In this document: positions 60,209-64,000 of the stretch, piece by piece
Position numbering within the stretch: the first letter of the stretch is position 1
Layout: every line of letters starts with the position of its first letter
Source: Aristolochia californica
Lineage: Eukaryota; Streptophyta; Magnoliopsida; Piperales; Aristolochiaceae
DNA: 64,000 nt
Assembly: GCA_029961685.1 (NCBI GenBank)
Contig: JARWKL010000012.1
Coordinates: forward strand, 25,095,227 to 25,159,226
Direction: 5' to 3'
Made by a program: the position numbers and the translations under genes
Notes under the pieces: generated by a model
Database searches by the model: none
What the model was told of the DNA's origin: nothing
What the model saw: only the letters and a program-made list of their open reading frames with translations

Positions 60209-61263
60209 GCTAATCGATACCAGATTATGAATAGCTGCTACATGAAGCACAGAACTAACATGAATTGCATAAATGATCTTAATGAAATTTTCATCATAAG
60301 AAATTGGTATCGGATAATGAATAGTTGCTAAAGGAGACAAAGAAGTACAAAAATGAATCACATGGATGATCTTACTGCAATTTTCATCATGAGGACCGTT
60401 AATGAAAAATTTAATTAGTTCAAGCTTTGTTATTTATAACTAAAATCTGTGTGTTTTGGTGATACCAGAAACTGATAAGCCTCCTAAAATATAATTTTCT
60501 AGATATCTACCCTGTAGTGAAGCAGCAGTATGGCTCTGCATATTTTATTTTCTCAGAAGGGACTAAATTAGCTAAGAGAGCTGGGAGACGTGGGGGCATA
60601 TAGCTATTTGAGAGATGCTTGGTTTGTGATGGACCTTCCAACTTTGCATAATTTGAACATTTAGATTCACTGAAGAGATTCACCCATCACGTCTCCTTCT
60701 TGTCCACTTACCTTGGGTGAGACTTAACAAAAGTTAGTTAAGAGTTACTAGAAACTTGAGACTACTACAAATATTTAGTGATTTAATAGCTACTAGTGTA
60801 AGTTATGCTGAGTTCTCATCATGATTGATTCAGAGAGCATGGTATGGTAGGCGACATGAGGGATGCATGGCCCAATGCTCGGTTGAGGAAAAATGTCTCA
60901 TTGATACGGACATATCATGGATTCAAGGGTAACTGGACATCATGATTTTGAGCTCAACACAAGAATTTTCTTCTGTGTAACCTCCATTGAAACTGCTTTT
61001 TTTGTGAGTGTGCAGGAAACAAACAGGGAGCTCTTGAATTCTTGAAATTGATATTTAGAGCTCTTTGCCTGTGCTGGGACCGCCAAACTCAAGATCTGCA
61101 CATTGACTGGATTGTGTACCGAGGCCGTGCATTGATACCTGTTTCATGTGAAGTTGTTGATGACAATGAAAATGGCTCATATCCCTCTTCCCACTACCCA
61201 ATATTTGCAGAGTTCATGCTTCCTCGTACTGTGAGGTTACTTGAAGAGCCGGAAGGTGGTTGA
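58024..61263 (+). CDS. Endonuclease/exonuclease/phosphatase-fold protein, probable pseudoenzyme
   Basis: Exons 58024-58165, 58873-58914, 59592-59674, 59762-59863, 59962-60176, 60834-60928 and 61016-61263 give 308 aa. The order of blocks follows the DNase I/EEP fold: SLTVMTLNL; ILCTQQGTKPQLEFLQQAL; CTIFYDKEKVELLEGGTFWL; FQIVNTNMDELSPRARR; PVVYCGGFNTQKESTTGRFL; MRDAWPNARL; PSSHYPIFAEFML. Active EEP enzymes need QE, NTH.D, GDFN and SDH. Here these read QQ, NTNMD, GGFN and SSH, so four catalytic positions differ. I recall the same GGFN in the Arabidopsis homologue (probably At2g48030), so the loss looks old and conserved. A binding or scaffold role is inferred; nothing shows the ligand. Intron 4 is an AT-AC (U12) intron. 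The donor of exon 5 is weak (AAG|GTTCTC). Confidence 0.85.
59864..59961 (+). other. U12-type AT-AC intron
   Basis: The 98-bp intron starts ATATCCTT, which is the U12 5' splice consensus. It ends in CCAC, with TTCTTTGAC about 20 bp before the end, one mismatch from the U12 branch site TTCCTTRAY. Splicing there joins ...CIATWA to TFQLKRVEPP in frame, as in homologues. No GT-AG pair in this region restores the frame and the expected protein. Confidence 0.85.
60179..60206. repeat. (TC)14 microsatellite at an intron start
   Basis: TC repeats begin two bases inside intron 5 of the EEP-fold gene, so they form most of its donor site. Confidence 0.85.
60213..60392. repeat. Tandem duplication of about 90 bp in an intron
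   Basis: The unit 60213-60302 (ATCGATACCAGATTATGAAT ... ATTTTCATCATAAG) recurs at 60303-60392 (ATTGGTATCGGATAATGAAT ... ATTTTCATCATGAG), about 75-80 percent alike by eye. Confidence 0.65.
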
Positions 61264-61919
61264 TGAATCTTCTTTCGTTCTTTTGAACTTTTTTTTTTTA
61301 TCTGCCCTTTTTAGTTGACCGCAGATGAAATAACTACCTCCTTGTTGTCTGCATCTCAAAAAATCTCATATTATCTCTTTTTAATCATGTCACAAACGAA
61401 TTACCAGTTCCTGTTTCTCTTATCATCCTCATAACCATCCGGAGTCTTATTGAGTCTGGAGAGAAGGGGGAGCTTCTACGTAATGCAATAAATAGTGTCG
61501 CATACAGATAAAGAGTTCGAGTCCTATCTAGCGTTTTTCTATTCGAAGGGGAGGCTTTAATGCAACAAACTCAGCGATCATTTTTCTTCTTTTCCAAATA
61601 CAAGGGAAAATTTTGAATGTTTCTTTTCCTATTGAGCTCTGTTGGCATCCAGTGGGTACACAAGAGATCGTAAAGCGAGTCGTGTTATTCATCTGTCCAC
61701 CTGTGGCCAGGAGAATTATTCAAAGCTACGTGTCTGCACAGATGGAGATTCACCATGCAGACATGTAACGTGGCTACGTTTTCGTTCTTCTTCGATCCTT
61801 TTACCAACAGGCGAGGATATAAACACGACGAACAAGGACAACCCAAAAGAGAATGCAGGAAATTTTGTTGGAGACCTTTTAATTGTGTTGCGATCGACCA
61901 GAGAGAGAAAAAAAAACCC
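61264..61919. other. Spacer and promoter
   Basis: The 3' region of the EEP-fold gene leads into the promoter of the small membrane protein gene. A 'gttcgagtcc' string at 61515 resembles a tRNA T-arm, but no cloverleaf forms. Nothing else is supported. Confidence 0.4.
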
Positions 61920-62222
61920 ATGGCAAATCAGGCGAGGACGAACGCGGACACGCACAAGATGGGGCCAGAGGATTTGAAGAAGTACGGGGTGGAGGAGTCG
62001 AAGAGGCAGCCGGGGCATCACCCCGGGGAAGTCCTGCACCAGCGTCGTAGCTTGCCGTACAGTCTGAAGACGATGACCGCCGTGGGGTTTGTGGTCACCA
62101 GCGCCATCGCATACTTCACGCTATACGTCAAGAAGAAGCCGGAAGCCTCGGCCGCTGATGTCGCCAAGGCCGCCGTCGGCGTTTCAGACCCGGAAACCAA
62201 TCGTGCTCTACGACCCAACTAA
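61920..62222 (+). CDS. Conserved plant 100-aa single-pass membrane protein
   Basis: Single exon. The N-terminal half is polar, with the conserved blocks MGPEDLKKYGVEESKRQPGH and HPGEVLHQRRSLPYS. One membrane helix follows (MTAVGFVVTSAIAYFTLYV, about residues 51-69), then a basic and Ala-rich tail (KKKPEASAADVAKAA). I recall similar 90-100 aa plant proteins of unknown function, some predicted mitochondrial. The start is chosen because MANQ begins the conserved part and follows an A-rich leader (AAAAAACCCATGG, a good Kozak context). An upstream in-frame ATG at 61755 would add 55 residues with no conserved look. Function is unknown. Confidence 0.82.
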   Translation: MANQARTNADTHKMGPEDLKKYGVEESKRQPGHHPGEVLHQRRSLPYSLKTMTAVGFVVTSAIAYFTLYVKKKPEASAADVAKAAVGVSDPETNRALRPN

Positions 62223-63874
62223 ATTTTCCACCTCTCTGCGTTTGTGGTGTTATTTTGTTAATTAATTTTCTGTTTTATGTACCAAAGAGGAGGAAACTTG
62301 AGGTTATTATGGAAATGCATTTATTGTCCTTTTTTGTTTGACGTCGATTATGGGCATATAACTGGTTAAAACATAAGAGGTTTCTGTAATTTCGGTCCGT
62401 AATTTGATTGATAATAAGAAAACATTACAACCTTCTCTCAAGTGCTACTACTGCTAATCCCTATTAGAGACAGACCATATTAATCTCCTTCCCGTCAAAA
62501 AAATTTAGCCAAATGATCTTTCGAACTACAGATCTCACATCCAGCCGAGGAAAATCATCAAAACACCAGAATAGCGCTCCCCAGACCGCGAATCCCCTAC
62601 GGAGATCAGACCCTCCGCAGGAGCTATCCTTGTGAGGTTTCCCCTCCACACAGGAGAGGACGGCGGCGGTGGAAGCGGAAGTACTACCACGCTCTTCCGC
62701 TCTTTCAACATTGTAAAATCCTTGCCGCTGCTCCAGTTTCGTCATGAGATTGATTGTGGAGGTAACATAATCCCACATTGGATATCTTGAGCATTATAAA
62801 GACTTTTATAATTAACACAACCAAGCATTCCTTACGAGCAGTGATGAGATAATTAAGAATGTGGGACAGGGTTCCCCATGCTTCTGCCTACAGGATGAAA
62901 TCTTCTAACCTCTTTGAGCTCATCTACATTAGCTTTTTTTTGTGCCCTTCAGTTACAAAAGAATGAGAGGGTCCTATCAAAGGCGCGCACGCACATGTGC
63001 GGGCTCTGCGACAATCGGACAGACTCTTTGCTCGTATCTCCAGTGTTCTTCTAACCTTTTTCCATGTTTTGGTTTAATTCGTTTGTCTTCTGGTTTCCCC
63101 CCTCGACCAGTCGAAGTCACCTCAACACGCCGTAAAGAAGCGGAGATTTCCATCTTAATAATTGCAGGCACCGCATGTGAAATTGTCTTGCTGGGGTAGG
63201 CCCGCCTTCTTTCAATTCATTACTGTTGCCTCCAAAAGCTGGTTTACTTGTTAAAATTTGATCCAAAAATGTAACCTTTCTTCGTTCTGATTGTCAAAGC
63301 TCGGGGCCCCTAACATCTGTTTCTTTTGGATTTCGGTTGTTATTTTATAGACTCATAACTAATTTGTCTGTTTGCTTTTTATCCTGGAAATGATTTTTAG
63401 TATAATGATAGGCACTAGCGTATATTAATCGTAATCGTTTAACCTGTCGATTTGGCATATCCGTCCCGCTTCTATCCACCTGTTACGGATTTGAAAGAAA
63501 AAATACCATTGAAGGGGTGACCACACGATACAGACGATTTTGATATGATGTTTTTTGCAAAAAACAAAAACTGAATCTGTGTAGTTTATAGAACACATTT
63601 TCGTATTTTAAAACAGCTTTACAGTGTTGAATTAGATGTATCCTTGTGATAGTTTAATCTTCTCTTAATTGCCTTGCAGACACCAGTTGGTTCCAGCTCC
63701 AGCTGAAGGTAAAGGTGACAGACGACCAACCAACCAACCGAAGAAACAGACAGAAAACGCTGCAAATCCCAAAATAGCACAAATCCAACACTGAACTGCA
63801 GTACCCATTGGCTCCTCGGTCCCCCTTCTTTGAATCAGTGACGCTGCTTTTTTCTCTTTCTTTTGTAGGGAAGA
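62223..63874. other. Intergenic region, no supported gene
   Basis: The 3' UTR of the small protein gene comes first. A 104-aa minus frame at 62464-62778 (RRGFAVWGALFWCFDDF inside) has fairly high GC but no known family, so it stays unassigned. From 63.2 kb the DNA is AT-rich with pyrimidine tracts, ending in TTTCTTTTGTAG at 63857-63868, which may be the acceptor of a 5' UTR intron. Confidence 0.4.
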
Positions 63875-64000
63875 ATGGAGGATCAGTGCGCGATCTCGTC
63901 CTCTCAGTGTCCGGTGATTCTGGTCGTCCGCGCGCCTCTCTTCTTCACTTTTTCTCTTTTAAGCTCTTCTTCCTCTATGCTATCTCCTTTCGCCTTCCGA
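63875..64000 (+). CDS. Possible start of a gene cut by the window edge
   Basis: After a good acceptor (TTTTGTAG) an ATG opens a frame to the window end, starting MEDQCAISSSQCPVILVVRA and continuing Ser/Phe-rich. It may be a targeting sequence or a chance frame. The family cannot be named from 42 codons. Confidence 0.25.
   Translation, partial: MEDQCAISSSQCPVILVVRAPLFFTFSLLSSSSSMLSPFAFR

Noticed and set aside
61500..61560. tRNA-like 'GTTCGAGTCC' T-arm
   Set aside because: Flanks do not pair into T, anticodon or acceptor stems.
62464..62778. 104-codon minus frame, possibly a small protein
   Set aside because: No known family, no conserved motif and no promoter or neighbour support; left unassigned.
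1..64000. CRISPR arrays, operons, prophage or bacterial defence genes
   Set aside because: None present; the window is plant nuclear DNA with intron-split genes.

Overview
This window is nuclear DNA from a flowering plant. Nearly all genes are split by AT-rich spliceosomal introns. The proteins are plant types: a PLS-class pentatricopeptide repeat (PPR) protein, a two-domain WRKY factor, a POLAR-like polarity protein and an M17 leucine aminopeptidase. The spaces between genes hold short non-autonomous DNA transposons, a Ty3/gypsy remnant and TRIM retroelements. I cannot name the species. There are no bacterial, CRISPR, rRNA or tRNA features that I can support.

Layout. 0-2.4 kb: transposon-derived DNA with a duplicated element end. 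2.5-10.2 kb (+): SET-domain methyltransferase of the Rubisco-LSMT/SETD3 type, 12 exons. 12.0-14.6 kb (+): syntaxin-6 N-domain protein. 15.1-15.7 kb (-): frameshifted NHL/LEA_2 pseudogene. 15.8-19.3 kb: two inverted-repeat elements and a strong miRNA-like hairpin. 21.1-21.8 kb (+): single-exon plant-specific protein with an early in-frame stop. 22.6-24.6 kb (-): intronless PPR gene. 25.7-27.9 kb (-): POLAR-like gene. 29.8-37.3 kb (+): WRKY32-like group I WRKY gene, whose third intron (5.2 kb) holds a degenerate gypsy element, a TRIM inside it and a second TRIM inside the first. 37.9-40.3 kb (-): DNA-3-methyladenine glycosylase I. 42.3-45.7 kb (-): PSMD9, the 26S proteasome assembly chaperone. 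46.4-49.2 kb: two further inverted-repeat elements. 49.5-56.5 kb (+): leucine aminopeptidase. 58.0-61.3 kb (+): endonuclease/exonuclease/phosphatase-fold protein whose catalytic residues are replaced, with a U12 AT-AC intron. 61.9-62.2 kb (+): 100-aa single-pass membrane protein. 63.9 kb: possible start of another gene cut by the window edge.

The genes are ordinary housekeeping and regulatory loci with no operon-like logic. Two neighbour pairs match my memory of Arabidopsis gene order: PSMD9 with the glycosylase (At5g57950/At5g57970), and LAP with WRKY32 (At4g30910-30920/At4g30935). Exon models were built by hand from reading frame and splice sites, and each multi-exon model except the POLAR-like 3' end closes in frame. 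Of about 43 introns placed, three begin with GC and one is AT-AC. I found no convincing new multi-gene system. The most unusual items are the TRIM-in-TRIM-in-gypsy nest, the AT-AC intron, the pseudoenzyme and the orphan hairpin.
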